64,000 nucleotides of DNA, taken from assembly GCF_041821025.1 (NCBI RefSeq), contig NZ_JBGUAY010000002.1:434001-498000 (forward strand), written 5' to 3'. A program made the position numbers and the translations under genes. Of the stretch, positions 32,617 through 41,745 are shown one piece after another. How positions within the stretch are numbered: the stretch's first letter is position 1; every line of letters starts with the position of its first letter. The DNA comes from Egicoccus sp. AB-alg6-2. Lineage in GTDB: Bacteria > Actinomycetota > Nitriliruptoria > Nitriliruptorales > Nitriliruptoraceae. The notes under the pieces are model-generated. The model made no database searches. It saw only the letters and a program-made list of their open reading frames with translations, and had not been told where the DNA came from.

Positions 32617-34175
32617 CCGGTGGCCTGGCCGGGGAAGGGCAACAGGAGCCGGAAGCGGGCGCCCTGGCCCGGGGCGCTGTCGACGTCGATGGCGCCGCCG
32701 TGCGCCGCGACGATGCCGGCACTGGCGGCGAGACCGAGGCCGCGTCCGGCGAACTTGGTGCTGAAGAACGGGGCGAACATCCGCTGGCGCACCTCGTCGT
32801 CCATGCCGGGACCGTCGTCGACGACGTCCACGATGACGTAGGAGCCGGGTGGCAGGAGGCGCGTGGGATGGGTGAGCGCGGCGTCGCCGGCCAGGTCGAG
32901 GGTGCCGCTGGTGACCAGAATCTGCCCGCCCTGTTCGCCGATGGCCTCGGAGGCGTTGATGACGAGGTTCATCAGCACCTGGCGTAGCTGGGTCGCGTCG
33001 GCGCGCACCTGGGGCACCTCCGCGTCCAGCGCGACCTCGAGGCGGGTCTTCGGCGGGACGCTCGAGCGGAGCAGCCGGATCATGCCCGTGACGAGGTCGT
33101 TGAGGTCGACGGTCGTCAGCTCGATGCTGCCGCGCCCGCTGTAGGCGAGCATCGAACGGGCCAGCTCGGCAGCCCGGCCGCTCGCCTCGAGGATCTGTTC
33201 GAGCGCGTGGTCGACCATCTGGGGGTCGTCGGTGCTCGCGCGGGCGATGCTGGCCCAGCCCTGGACGCCGACGAGCAGGTTGTTGAAGTCGTGGGCGACC
33301 CCGCCGGCCAACGTGGCCAGGCTCTCGGCCTGCTGCAGGTGGCGCAGGCGCTCCTCGCTCTGCCGTTCCCGGGTGATGTCACGCCCGATGACGACGTGGC
33401 CGACGATCGATCCCTCGCCATCGGTCATCGGGGCCGCCGTGACCGAGAGCAGCAAGGGCGCCTCGGGCGGACGTTCGAGCGCGAGCTCGCGGCGGACCTG
33501 CGATCGCGACGCGTCGGCGGCCGCGAGCATCTCGACCACCTCGGCGGGGTCGGCGGTGGCCAGGACCGCTTCCAGCGGCCGTCCTTCCACGGTCTGCAGG
33601 TTCGTGGTGAGCAGGCGCTCCCCGGACTCGTTGAGGGTGACGATGCGGCCGCCGGCGTCCACGCTCAGGATCAGGTCGGGGGCGTGGTCGATCAGGGCGC
33701 TGAGGTACTGCTCGGACATCGGCGACACGGCCTCCGGAGCCGTCACCGGCGGGGCGTCGAGGACGTCGCGGTTGATGGTGTCCAGCGCCCGGCGCAGCTG
33801 GGCGCGGCGCGAGGCGGACGTGGCCACCGCGTCCAGCGTCATCCGCAGCTGCGCGTCGTCGGTGTCACCCGCGACCACGACGGCGTTGGTGATCTCCGGA
33901 GCGAGCGCCAACCTGGTGCGCGCCACGTCGACCTGGTCCTCGGGCACCAGCAGGGCGAGACCGACGGTGCCGTTCGCACGCCGGATGCGTCGGGCGGCGG
34001 TCAGCGGCTGGGACCAGGACGAACCGATGGCGACCAGCAGGGGGGCCGGCCGGCCGCGCTGGAGCGCCGCCAGGCAGCCGTCGAGGTCGGTCACCGCCTC
34101 GAGCCCGGTGTCGCCGCGGGCGGCCAGCATCGCCAGCGGTCCGGTACCGGAGTCGAGGGCCAGGATGCGCGACAT
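32613..34175 (-). CDS. PAS histidine kinase with N-terminal pseudo-receiver-like region, kai-linked
   Basis: 520 aa cytoplasmic kinase. Residues 1-125 look like a receiver fold without the phospho-acceptor pattern. PAS domain at about 155-270 (LIDHAPDLILSVD, VIGRDITRE). Dimerisation domain with phospho-His295 (GGVAHDFNNLL). ATPase domain with N-box NLVINASEA, G1 DGPGMD and G2 GRGLGLA. The HDFNN motif is typical of hybrid/NtrB-like kinases. Coupled to the receiver gene and next to kaiCB; similar kinase-receiver-kaiBC groupings occur outside cyanobacteria. It could be the clock output or input kinase (inference). Confidence 0.9.
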   Translation of the reverse strand: MSRILALDSGTGPLAMLAARGDTGLEAVTDLDGCLAALQRGRPAPLLVAIGSSWSQPLTAARRIRRANGTVGLALLVPEDQVDVARTRLALAPEITNAVVVAGDTDDAQLRMTLDAVATSASRRAQLRRALDTINRDVLDAPPVTAPEAVSPMSEQYLSALIDHAPDLILSVDAGGRIVTLNESGERLLTTNLQTVEGRPLEAVLATADPAEVVEMLAAADASRSQVRRELALERPPEAPLLLSVTAAPMTDGEGSIVGHVVIGRDITRERQSEERLRHLQQAESLATLAGGVAHDFNNLLVGVQGWASIARASTDDPQMVDHALEQILEASGRAAELARSMLAYSGRGSIELTTVDLNDLVTGMIRLLRSSVPPKTRLEVALDAEVPQVRADATQLRQVLMNLVINASEAIGEQGGQILVTSGTLDLAGDAALTHPTRLLPPGSYVIVDVVDDGPGMDDEVRQRMFAPFFSTKFAGRGLGLAASAGIVAAHGGAIDVDSAPGQGARFRLLLPFPGQATG

Positions 34176-34177
34176 CG

Positions 34178-35347
34178 CTACAGCAGCGGCAGGTCGAGCA
34201 GGGAACGGCCGAGCCAGGTCCGGAGCAGGTCGGTCGAGGGCGACATGACGTGGGCGGCCCTGGCGTCACGCAGCGCACGCGTCAGGCGGCTGTTGCTCTG
34301 GTAGGCGATGCCGCCGGTCAGCGTCAACGCCTCGTTGGCGACGTGCACCGCGGCCTCGGCGACCTCCGCCTTGCAGGCGAACAGCGCCTGCCGCGCGGCC
34401 GGGTCACCCGCGTCGCCGAGCGCGGCGGCGTGGTGGAGCAGTTGGCGGGTGCGTTCGACGGTCGACCACAGCCCGCCGAGGCGGTGGGCGATGATGTCGT
34501 TGGCACCGATCCGCTCGCCGGTGTGCTCGTAGGTCCGCTTGCGCACGTGCTCGATCGTGGCTTCGAGGGCGCTGCGGGCGACCCCGAGGTAGGCGCCGGC
34601 CATCGCCACGATGAAGTACGGCGCGATGACCTCGAACACGTACCAGGTCTCGTCGCCCTCGGCGCCGAGCAGGTTGGCGGCCGGGACCCTCGCCTCGTCG
34701 AGCACGACGCCGCGGGAGCTGTTGCCACGCATCCCGAAACCGTTCCACTCCTGCTGCCAGGTGGCGCCCGGGGCTCCGGCGTCCAGCAGCAGGCACGAGA
34801 ACGTGCCCGGGTCGAGCTCGCTGCCCTCACCGACGACGCTGAGCACGTAGGAGTCCGCGCGCCCGCCGCTGGTCACGAACGACTTGCAGCCGTTGACGCG
34901 GTAGTCGTCCCCGTCCCGCCGGTAGGTGACCTGGGGCAGGTAGAAGTGGACACCCGTCCCGGGTTCGGACAGCGCCAGCGAGGTGACGTGCCGACCGGCG
35001 GCGATGGGCGCGAGATAGCGCTCCTTCTGGGCGTCGGTCGCCTTGACGTCGATGACCTTGGCGGCAACGCAGTGCATGCCGAAGACCAGCCCGGTGGAGC
35101 CGCACTCCCGACCGAGTTCCTCGGTCACGACGGCGAGTGCGAGCAGTCCCTCGTCGTGGCCTCCGACGTCGGTCCCCACGTTGAGCCCGAGCAGTCCCGC
35201 CTCGCCCAGCGCGTGGAGTCCCCGGGCCGGCCACTGCGCCTCGCCGTCGACCTTGTCGGCGTCCTCGGCGAGCACCGTCGACGCAATGCCGCGTGCGGTC
35301 TCGGCGAAGTGCGCCACCCGGGCCGGAGGGCCCGCCGGATCCCGCAC
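34178..35347 (-). CDS. Acyl-CoA dehydrogenase family protein
   Basis: 389 aa FAD-dependent dehydrogenase. N-terminal helical domain, then LALSEPGTGVHF (FAD/substrate signature), NGCKSFVTSGGRADSYVL, WNGFGMRGNSSRGVVLDEARVPAANLLG, and a C-terminal domain ending TLTGGIAYQSNSRLTRALRDARAAHVMSP-like, the usual family ending in shortened form. GAGGAG lies 6-7 nt before the GTG. The catalytic base cannot be assigned. Oxidation of an acyl-CoA or a related flavin reaction is expected. It begins just downstream of the kinase gene on the same strand, with no evident functional tie. Confidence 0.9.
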   Translation of the reverse strand: MRDPAGPPARVAHFAETARGIASTVLAEDADKVDGEAQWPARGLHALGEAGLLGLNVGTDVGGHDEGLLALAVVTEELGRECGSTGLVFGMHCVAAKVIDVKATDAQKERYLAPIAAGRHVTSLALSEPGTGVHFYLPQVTYRRDGDDYRVNGCKSFVTSGGRADSYVLSVVGEGSELDPGTFSCLLLDAGAPGATWQQEWNGFGMRGNSSRGVVLDEARVPAANLLGAEGDETWYVFEVIAPYFIVAMAGAYLGVARSALEATIEHVRKRTYEHTGERIGANDIIAHRLGGLWSTVERTRQLLHHAAALGDAGDPAARQALFACKAEVAEAAVHVANEALTLTGGIAYQSNSRLTRALRDARAAHVMSPSTDLLRTWLGRSLLDLPLL

Positions 35348-35450
35348 GTCGATCTCCTCAGAAAAGGCGCATTGCGCCGCGAACCCTAGCCACGATCCTC
35401 CCGGCTGCGCGACGCCGCGACCGCTCGCCGGGCGGTCGACGGGTGGCCCG

Positions 35451-36326
35451 TCAACCCAGATCGCGTTGCGCGGCCTCGAGAATCTCGACGATGCGGGTGC
35501 CGAACCGCACGTCGCACGCGTGCGCCTGACCGGTGTCGGCGGCGTCCTGCAGCGCCCGGATCGCCTCGCCGAGCGCCTGCGTGGCGTCGAAGGCCAGACC
35601 GGTCGGAAGCTCCCGCCAGCCCCCTTCGCCGTAGAAGACCACGCGCTGGCCGGTCGCCGGCTCGGGCATGGTCAGGCTCAACGTCAGCTGGCTCGAGGCA
35701 CCTTCGGCGTGGCGAAGGGCGAGGTGGACGGTGTCGCCGGGCCCGCGGGCCGCCCGGACGTCCTCGACCGGCCCCAGCACGGGCAGCAGCAGCGACAGCA
35801 TGTGCGGGCCGACGTCCCACAGCGCCCCGTGCTCGCGCCGCCAGGGCGAGTTGCCGAAGGGGTTGCCAGGGGTGTCGAGCGCCGCGAGGACGGTCGCCTG
35901 TCCGCCCAGCCAGCCGGACTCGGCCGCGGTGTCCTCGAGCCAGCGCTGGATGCCCGGCACGAATCTCGACGTCAGGAAGACCACCGACGCGACGCCGGTC
36001 CGCGCCGCAGCGTCGACGATCTCTCCGGCCGCCGCGGTCGACAGCGCGACCGGCTTCTCGAGCAGCAGATGGCAGCCGGCTCGCGCCGCCCGAACCGCCA
36101 GGTCGGCCTGCACGTCCGGCGGGACGGCGAACGACACCGCCTCCACGTCGGCGAACAGCTCGTCCGGATCGTCGTAGGCGCGAACGTCGCGGGCCTCGAC
36201 GACCGCGTCGGCCTTGGCACGGTCGCGACCCCAGACGCCGACGAACTCGACGTCGTCGGCCTCGGCCAGTGCCTGCGCGTGGATCTCCGCGGCCCAGTAG
36301 CCGGTGCCGATGAGTCCGTACCTCAC
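35451..36326 (-). CDS. Gfo/Idh/MocA family oxidoreductase, compact form
   Basis: 291 aa, at the short end for the family. The Rossmann motif GLIGTGYWAAEIH (4-16) is followed by VWGRDRAKA, FAVPPDVQADLA and the EKP motif LLLEKPVALS. Short C-terminal domain with TSRFVPGIQRWL, WDVGPHMLSLLLPV and a small beta sheet. The GTG at 36326 follows ACGGGGAC. The frame continues upstream, but only as the shadow of the divergent oxidase gene. Divergent from 36429 with a 102-bp gap. Substrate unknown. Confidence 0.88.
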   Translation of the reverse strand: MRYGLIGTGYWAAEIHAQALAEADDVEFVGVWGRDRAKADAVVEARDVRAYDDPDELFADVEAVSFAVPPDVQADLAVRAARAGCHLLLEKPVALSTAAAGEIVDAAARTGVASVVFLTSRFVPGIQRWLEDTAAESGWLGGQATVLAALDTPGNPFGNSPWRREHGALWDVGPHMLSLLLPVLGPVEDVRAARGPGDTVHLALRHAEGASSQLTLSLTMPEPATGQRVVFYGEGGWRELPTGLAFDATQALGEAIRALQDAADTGQAHACDVRFGTRIVEILEAAQRDLG

Positions 36327-36428
36327 GTCGTCCCCGTCCGTCGTCGTGCCCACGCTGCACCGAGGTGGTGGCGACGGGCCACTGTACGGTGCCCGGACCG
36401 CACGGCACCGGCCCGGGAGGAACGTTCG

Positions 36429-39266
36429 ATGGATGCCGCGGGCCGCCGCCCGGACGAGGTGGCCGCGGCGCTGCGCAGGGCGGGCGTCCGTGACGTCGAC
36501 ACCAGCACACGACGGCGCGCGGAGTACTCCTCGGACGCCTCCCTGTACCGGGTGCCGCCGACGGTCGTCGCCTTCCCCCACGACGCCGACGACCTCGCGG
36601 CCGCACTGGAGGTCGCCCGCTCGCTCGGCGTGCCGGTCACCGCCCGTGGAGCGGGGACCTCGATCGCCGGCAACGCCATCGGTCCCGGGATCGTGCTCGA
36701 CGTCCGCCGCCACATGGACCGCGTCCTGGAGCTCGACCCGCAGGCGCGGCACGCGGTGGTCCAGCCGGGCGTGGTGCTCGACGACCTGCAGCGCGTGCTC
36801 GCGCTCCACGGTCTGCGGTTCGGGCCCGACCCGTCGAGCCACGACCGGTGCACGCTCGGCGGGATGATCGGCAACAACGCCTGCGGCTCGCGGGCCCTCG
36901 GCTACGGACGCACGGTCGACAACGTGGTGGCGCTCGACGTCGTCGCGGGGACCGGTGAGCGGCTGCTGGCCACCGCCGATCCATCTCCGTCGTCGCCGCT
37001 CGCGGGAGCCGCCCTCGCCCTGGCGCAGCGGCACGGCGAGGTCATCCGGACCGAACTCGACCGTTTCAGCCGGCAGGTCTCGGGGTACGGCCTGCACCAC
37101 CTGCTGCCCGAACGGGGAAGCGACCTGGCCCGTGCGCTGGTCGGCAGCGAAGGGACCTGCGCACTGACGGCCGCCGCCGTCCTCGCGCTGGTCCCCGAGC
37201 CGGCCGTCACCGCCCTGGTGGTGCTCGGCTACGAGGACATGGTGGCCGCGGCCGAGGCGACGCCCGGCCTGCTCGGGCACGACGCGGTCGCGATCGAGGG
37301 CATGGACGCGAGGATCGTCGACGTGGTGCGGTCGCGTCGGGGCCGGGTCCCGGACCTCCCGGACGGTGGCGGATGGCTGGTCGTCGAGCTCGCGGGCGAA
37401 TCGGTCGGGGACCTCATGAGCCGGGTGCCGGCGCTCCTGGCGGACGCGGGCGCACGGGACCACCGCACGATCACCGATCCGGCCGAGGCGAGGGAGCTGT
37501 GGCGCATCCGTGAGGACGGAGCGGGACTCGTCGCCCGGGCGACACCGACCCCCTCCCATGCCGGCTGGGAGGACGCGGCCGTCCCGCCGGCCCGGCTGGG
37601 CGCCTATCTCGGCGACTTCGACCGGTTGCTCGAGCACCACGGCCTGAAGGGCGTGCCCTACGGCCACTTCGGTGACGGTTGCGTCCACGTCCGCATCGAC
37701 TTCCCGTTCCACGAGCCACGCGGTCGGGCGGTGTTCCGCGGCTTCCTGACCGACGCAGCCGCACTGGTCGCGTCGCACGGTGGCACGGTGTCGGGCGAGC
37801 ACGGTGACGGACGCGCCCGCAGCGAGCTGTTGCCGGCGATGTACGGCCCCGACGCCATCGCGGCCTTCGCCGCCTTCAAGGGCCTGCTCGATCCCGACGA
37901 CCTCCTCAATCCGGGTGTGCTCGTGCGCCCCGCCGCCGTCGATGCCGAGTTGCGCGTGGCCGGCGGGCACCGGCTCACCGACGGCCTGGCGCTGCACTAC
38001 GACCAGGACGGTGGCGACTTCGCCGCGGCGGTCCATCGCTGCACCGGCATCGGCCGGTGCACGACCACGCACGCGGCCCCCGGTCGGGTCATGTGCCCCT
38101 CCTACCTGGCCACCGGCGACGAACGCGACTCGACGCGGGGTCGTGCCCGGGTGCTGCAGGAGATGGTCGACGGCCGGCTCGTCGCGGGAGGTTGGTCGTC
38201 GCCCGAGGTGCACGACGCACTGGAGCTGTGCCTGGCCTGCAAGGGATGCGCCAGTGACTGTCCCACGGGTGTCGACATGGGGACCTACAAGGTCGAGGTG
38301 CTGCACCAGACCTACCGTCGGCGTCTGCGGCCGCGAACCCACTACTCGCTCGGCTGGCTGCCCCGGTGGGCCCGGCTGGCGGCACGGGTGCCGCGCGCGA
38401 CGGCGTGGGCCATGGGGCGCCCACGGCTCGTTCGGCTCGCGAAGCAGGTCGCCGGGATCGACCCAGGGCGCCGGGTTCCCGAACTCACCACCGACGACCT
38501 GCAGACCTGGTTCGAAGCACGTGAACGGCCGCCGGGCGAAGGCGGCGACGTGCTGCTGTGGGTGGACACCTTCACGCGACGCTTCGCCCCGCGGGTCGGG
38601 CGGGCGGCCGTCGAGGTCCTCGAATCGGCCGGACTCACGGTCAGGCTGACCGGCCCGGACCAGTGCTGCGGTCTGACCTGGATCTCGACGGGCCAGCTCG
38701 CGACCGCCAGGCGGCTCGTTCGTCGCCTCGTAGATGATCTCGCGGCCGAGATCGACCGGTCCGGAGGCGCGCTGACCGTGCTCGGCCTCGAGCCCTCGTG
38801 CACCGCGGTCCTGCGCCAGGACGCGATGCACCTGCTCGGCCACGACGACCCGGCCGCCCGCACGGTCGCGGCCGCCACCAGGACGCTGGCCGAGGTACTG
38901 GCGAGCCGGAGACCGGCATGGACGCCACCACGGCTCGACGGTGTCACCGTGGTGGCGCAGCCGCACTGTCACCACCACGCGGTCATGGGGTGGCACGCCG
39001 ACCGGGCGCTGCTGGCGGCCTGCGGCGCCACCGTCGAACAGGTCGGCGGTTGTTGTGGTCTGGCCGGCGACTTCGGCATGACGCGCGGCCGGCGCGACGT
39101 CTCGGTCCGCATCGCGGAGTCGGCGCTGCTGCCCGCGCTGCGTACCGCCGGCCGCGACGCGGTCGTCCTCGCCGACGGCTTCTCCTGCCGCACCCAGGTC
39201 GCCGACCTGACCGGCCGACGATCGGTGCACTTGGCCGAACTGCTCGCGGGCGGCACGCCGGGCTGA
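36429..39266 (+). CDS. FAD-linked oxidase fused to Fe-S/CCG domains (GlcD-GlcF or D-lactate dehydrogenase type)
   Basis: 945 aa. N-terminal FAD_binding_4 region (about 45-215): VTARGAGTSIAGNAIG and GGMIGNNACGSRALGYG. GlcD-like FAD C domain to about 515: PYGHFGDGCVHVRI and GTVSGEHGDGRARSELLP, then LLDPDDLLNPG. Iron-sulfur region: CTGIGRCTTT...MCPSY and CLACKGCASDCPTGVDM supply the Cys sets of two [4Fe-4S] clusters. Two CCG domains at the C-terminus (PDQCCGLTW and GGCCGLAGDFG). It oxidises a 2-hydroxy acid such as D-lactate or glycolate and passes electrons to quinone or another carrier. AGGAACGTTCG precedes the ATG. Confidence 0.93.
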   Translation: MDAAGRRPDEVAAALRRAGVRDVDTSTRRRAEYSSDASLYRVPPTVVAFPHDADDLAAALEVARSLGVPVTARGAGTSIAGNAIGPGIVLDVRRHMDRVLELDPQARHAVVQPGVVLDDLQRVLALHGLRFGPDPSSHDRCTLGGMIGNNACGSRALGYGRTVDNVVALDVVAGTGERLLATADPSPSSPLAGAALALAQRHGEVIRTELDRFSRQVSGYGLHHLLPERGSDLARALVGSEGTCALTAAAVLALVPEPAVTALVVLGYEDMVAAAEATPGLLGHDAVAIEGMDARIVDVVRSRRGRVPDLPDGGGWLVVELAGESVGDLMSRVPALLADAGARDHRTITDPAEARELWRIREDGAGLVARATPTPSHAGWEDAAVPPARLGAYLGDFDRLLEHHGLKGVPYGHFGDGCVHVRIDFPFHEPRGRAVFRGFLTDAAALVASHGGTVSGEHGDGRARSELLPAMYGPDAIAAFAAFKGLLDPDDLLNPGVLVRPAAVDAELRVAGGHRLTDGLALHYDQDGGDFAAAVHRCTGIGRCTTTHAAPGRVMCPSYLATGDERDSTRGRARVLQEMVDGRLVAGGWSSPEVHDALELCLACKGCASDCPTGVDMGTYKVEVLHQTYRRRLRPRTHYSLGWLPRWARLAARVPRATAWAMGRPRLVRLAKQVAGIDPGRRVPELTTDDLQTWFEARERPPGEGGDVLLWVDTFTRRFAPRVGRAAVEVLESAGLTVRLTGPDQCCGLTWISTGQLATARRLVRRLVDDLAAEIDRSGGALTVLGLEPSCTAVLRQDAMHLLGHDDPAARTVAAATRTLAEVLASRRPAWTPPRLDGVTVVAQPHCHHHAVMGWHADRALLAACGATVEQVGGCCGLAGDFGMTRGRRDVSVRIAESALLPALRTAGRDAVVLADGFSCRTQVADLTGRRSVHLAELLAGGTPG

Positions 39267-39343
39267 ACCGCACGCCGGCGGCCATGGGCGCTCGGCCCCG
39301 AGGTGGCGCGGTTCGGGGGGCCGCCCGGCCTATCGTCCCGCCG

Positions 39344-40639
39344 GTGAGCGCCGAACTGATCTATTTCGTCTGCGGTGCCGGCCTGCTGCTGGCGACGGTG
39401 CTGCCGCGCGTGTTGCACGGTCGCGCGTTCTCGGTCCCCATGGTGGTCCTCGCCGTCGGCGTCCTCGCCGGTGTGCTGATCCCGGGCGACGACCCGCTCG
39501 ACGACGTCCTCGAGGCGACGGCGACCACCCACATCGCCGAGGCGTGCGTGATCATCTCGCTCATGGGGGTCGGCCTGGCCATCGACCGGCCGTTGCGGTG
39601 GCGAACCTGGGGGCCGACGTGGCGACTGCTCGTCATCGCGATGCCGTTGTGCATCGGCGGGGTCGCCCTCGTCGGCTGGTGGGCGGTCGGGCTGAGCGTC
39701 CCGGCGGCGGTGCTGCTCGGTGCCGTGCTGGCGCCGACCGACCCCGTGCTGGCCTCCGAGGTGCAGGTTGCGCCGCCCACCGTCGAGGAGGGCGGCGGCA
39801 CGCTCGAGGACCAGCGGGGAACCGAGGACGAGGACCCGGAGGAGGACGCCGTCCGGTTCACGCTGACGTCGGAAGCCGGGCTCAACGACGCGTTCGCGTT
39901 CCCCTTCGTCTACTTCGGGCTGTTCCTGATGGACCGCGGTCCGCTCGGCGACTGGCTGCTCGAGTGGGTGCTGTGGACGCTGGTCGGCAAGATCGTCGTC
40001 GGCGCCGTGGTCGGCTGGCTCGCGGGCGCCGCGCTGGGACGGATGGCGTTTCGGGCCACGGCCGGCCCGCTGCGGATCGCCGACGGGGGCAATCCGCTCC
40101 TGGCGATCGCGGCGACCTTCGCGGTCTACGGGCTGACCGAACTCGTGGGTGGGTACGGATTCCTGGCCGTCTTCGCGGCGGCACTCGCGATCCGTTCGGT
40201 GGAGCGGGGGCACGGCTACCACCGGCAGCTGCACGAGCTGGTCGAGCGGCTGGAGGCGATCCTGACGCTGGTGCTGCTGCTGATGCTGGGTGCGGCCATG
40301 GGCGACGGGCTGCTGGTGGAGCTCAGTTGGGCCGGGGTGGCGGTCGCGGTGGCGCTGGTCGTCGTGATCCGGCCGGTGCTCGCCTGGCTGTCGCTCGCCG
40401 GTGCGCCGGAGCTGCAGGGCGCGGAGCGCTGGGCCGTGGCCGCGTTCGGGGTGCGCGGCATCGGATCGGTGTACTACCTCTCGTACGCACTCGGCAGCGA
40501 GTACACGCCCGAGCAACTCGACCTGTGGGCCGTCGTCGGCTTCACCATCGTGCTGTCGGTGATCGTGCACGGGGCGGCCGCCACGCCCGTGATGAGATGG
40601 CTCGACCGACGGCGGCAGGCCGCGGAACCGGTCGCCTGA
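39344..40639 (+). CDS. CPA1-family sodium/proton antiporter
   Basis: 431 aa polytopic membrane protein with about 11-12 hydrophobic helices. Family landmarks: GVGLAIDRPL, LLGAVLAPTDPVLASEVQ (the TDP motif), LTSEAGLNDAFAFPFVYFGL (the ND motif of CPA1) and FGVRGIGSVYYLSYAL. An acidic insert (about 143-166, GGGTLEDQRGTEDEDPEE) sits between the TDP and ND helices and is probably cytoplasmic. The GTG start was chosen at the first codon before the leading helix; a longer open frame upstream is out-of-frame coding of the oxidase region. Exchanges Na+ (or K+) for H+, for pH and salt homeostasis. Confidence 0.9.
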   Translation: MSAELIYFVCGAGLLLATVLPRVLHGRAFSVPMVVLAVGVLAGVLIPGDDPLDDVLEATATTHIAEACVIISLMGVGLAIDRPLRWRTWGPTWRLLVIAMPLCIGGVALVGWWAVGLSVPAAVLLGAVLAPTDPVLASEVQVAPPTVEEGGGTLEDQRGTEDEDPEEDAVRFTLTSEAGLNDAFAFPFVYFGLFLMDRGPLGDWLLEWVLWTLVGKIVVGAVVGWLAGAALGRMAFRATAGPLRIADGGNPLLAIAATFAVYGLTELVGGYGFLAVFAAALAIRSVERGHGYHRQLHELVERLEAILTLVLLLMLGAAMGDGLLVELSWAGVAVAVALVVVIRPVLAWLSLAGAPELQGAERWAVAAFGVRGIGSVYYLSYALGSEYTPEQLDLWAVVGFTIVLSVIVHGAAATPVMRWLDRRRQAAEPVA

Positions 40640-40703
40640 CAGCGCGCTCGACGCCTCGTCGTCGCAACGACGTCACGTCGAACGCACGGCGGTATGGCGG
40701 TCG

Positions 40704-40735
40704 AGCTGTCGGCGTCGCACACTGGTGCGACAGCT
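40704..40735. promoter_or_regulatory. Inverted repeat upstream of the 40754 gene
   Basis: AGCTGTCG at 40704-40711 is repeated inverted as CGACAGCT at 40728-40735, with 16 nt between. Nested within and partly overlapping is TCGCAC-actg-GTGCGA. It ends 18 bp before the start codon. It could be an operator or an mRNA hairpin that alternates between two pairings. No regulator gene is adjacent. Confidence 0.4.
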
Positions 40736-40753
40736 TGGATGCCGGAGGTGCTC

Positions 40754-41467
40754 GTGGCGATGACCGACCTCTCTGTCCCCGACCGGCTGCCGGTCCTGTC
40801 GCGGGGACGGCACCGCAACCCGCGCAAGGGCGCCTGCTTCATGGAACTGGCGTCCTATCTCGCCGGGGAGCGCTGGAGCGACCATCCAGCCTGCACGCAT
40901 CCGCTGCTCGCCGCCGTCGCCCGCGCCGTCAACGACTGCACGTCGGACGAGGCGCGGCCGCAGTTGGCGCCACTGATCCCGTCCGTGATCGGGCTGACCA
41001 GCGACGACCCGCGGGTGACGGTGCGGATCGCCCGGCGGTGCGCCGTGGCCGCCCTGCCCGTCGTCGCCTTCGAGCGTCAGCGCATGCTGGCGGTGGCGCT
41101 GCTGACGTGCGAGCGGCTGCTGGACGACCTCGACGGACGCCAGCCCGGCAGCATGGACGCGACGACCCGCGAGGCCCTGGCGCAGGTGCCGGACGCGGCC
41201 GCCTGGGCGCGCCGGTTCACCAACGGCATCCGGAGCTCGCCGAAGGACTTCCCGCGATACACCGCACCCAGGATCGTCGGTGTCGCCGTGAAGGGGATCG
41301 CCGAAGCCTGTGTGCCCGATCCGGCGGTGCGGCTGCGCGACCTCCTCGTCGAGGTGATCGACGAGTGCCGCAGCGACGTCGACCGCGAGGCGAGCCCGGC
41401 GGCGGACCCCGGCCCGGCCATGTGGCACGAGGTCTGCTCCCTGACCGGTGCCGTGCCCGTTCGCTGA
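40754..41467 (+). CDS. Conserved hypothetical actinobacterial protein
   Basis: 237 aa. GTG 40754 is chosen because GGAGG ends 5 nt before it; an in-frame start at 40694 has no ribosome site. The N-terminal part RGRHRNPRKGACFMELASYLAGERWSDHPACTHPLL-like region (written in pieces: RGRHRNPRKGACFMELASY, then ERWSDHPACTHPLL) looks strongly conserved and I believe recurs in actinobacterial genomes, without an assigned function. The rest is mostly helical. Cys residues at about 30 and 47 and nearby His could bind metal (inference). No signal peptide. Monocistronic by context. Confidence 0.75.
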   Translation: MAMTDLSVPDRLPVLSRGRHRNPRKGACFMELASYLAGERWSDHPACTHPLLAAVARAVNDCTSDEARPQLAPLIPSVIGLTSDDPRVTVRIARRCAVAALPVVAFERQRMLAVALLTCERLLDDLDGRQPGSMDATTREALAQVPDAAAWARRFTNGIRSSPKDFPRYTAPRIVGVAVKGIAEACVPDPAVRLRDLLVEVIDECRSDVDREASPAADPGPAMWHEVCSLTGAVPVR

Positions 41468-41491
41468 CGCGAACTGGTCGCCCGGCTGTCG

Positions 41492-41576
41492 TGCGAGCGG
41501 GGGGACTCGAACCCCCACAGCCTTGTGGGCCACTGGGACCTAAACCCAGCGCGTCTGCCAATTCCGCCACGCTCGC
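41492..41576 (-). tRNA. tRNA-Leu (anticodon TAG)
   Basis: 85-nt class II tRNA read on the minus strand. Acceptor stem GCGAGCG/CGCTCGC with discriminator A, anticodon stem CTGGG/CCCAG with loop TTTAGGT giving anticodon TAG, a long variable arm, and T-arm GGGGGTTCGAGTCCCCC. CCA is not encoded. Confidence 0.96.
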
Positions 41577-41745
41577 CTGCGCCGGAAACCTACCGGCGAG
41601 CCGGCAGCGGACGCGCACGCGGTGGCGCGAGCCGACGGCTGTGCGGCCAGCCCGAGGTCCACCTCCGCTCCGCACCACGGCCGCGCCCCGGCATCACGGC
41701 GTGCCGAGGGTGGCGACCGGTCGCGCGTTGGACGCGCCGCCGGCG
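41577..41745. other. Intergenic region, nothing recognised
   Basis: About 170 bp between the 5' end of tRNA-Leu (minus strand) and a small membrane-protein gene. It must hold the tRNA promoter, but no clear -35/-10 pair, terminator or operator was recognised. Confidence 0.4.
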
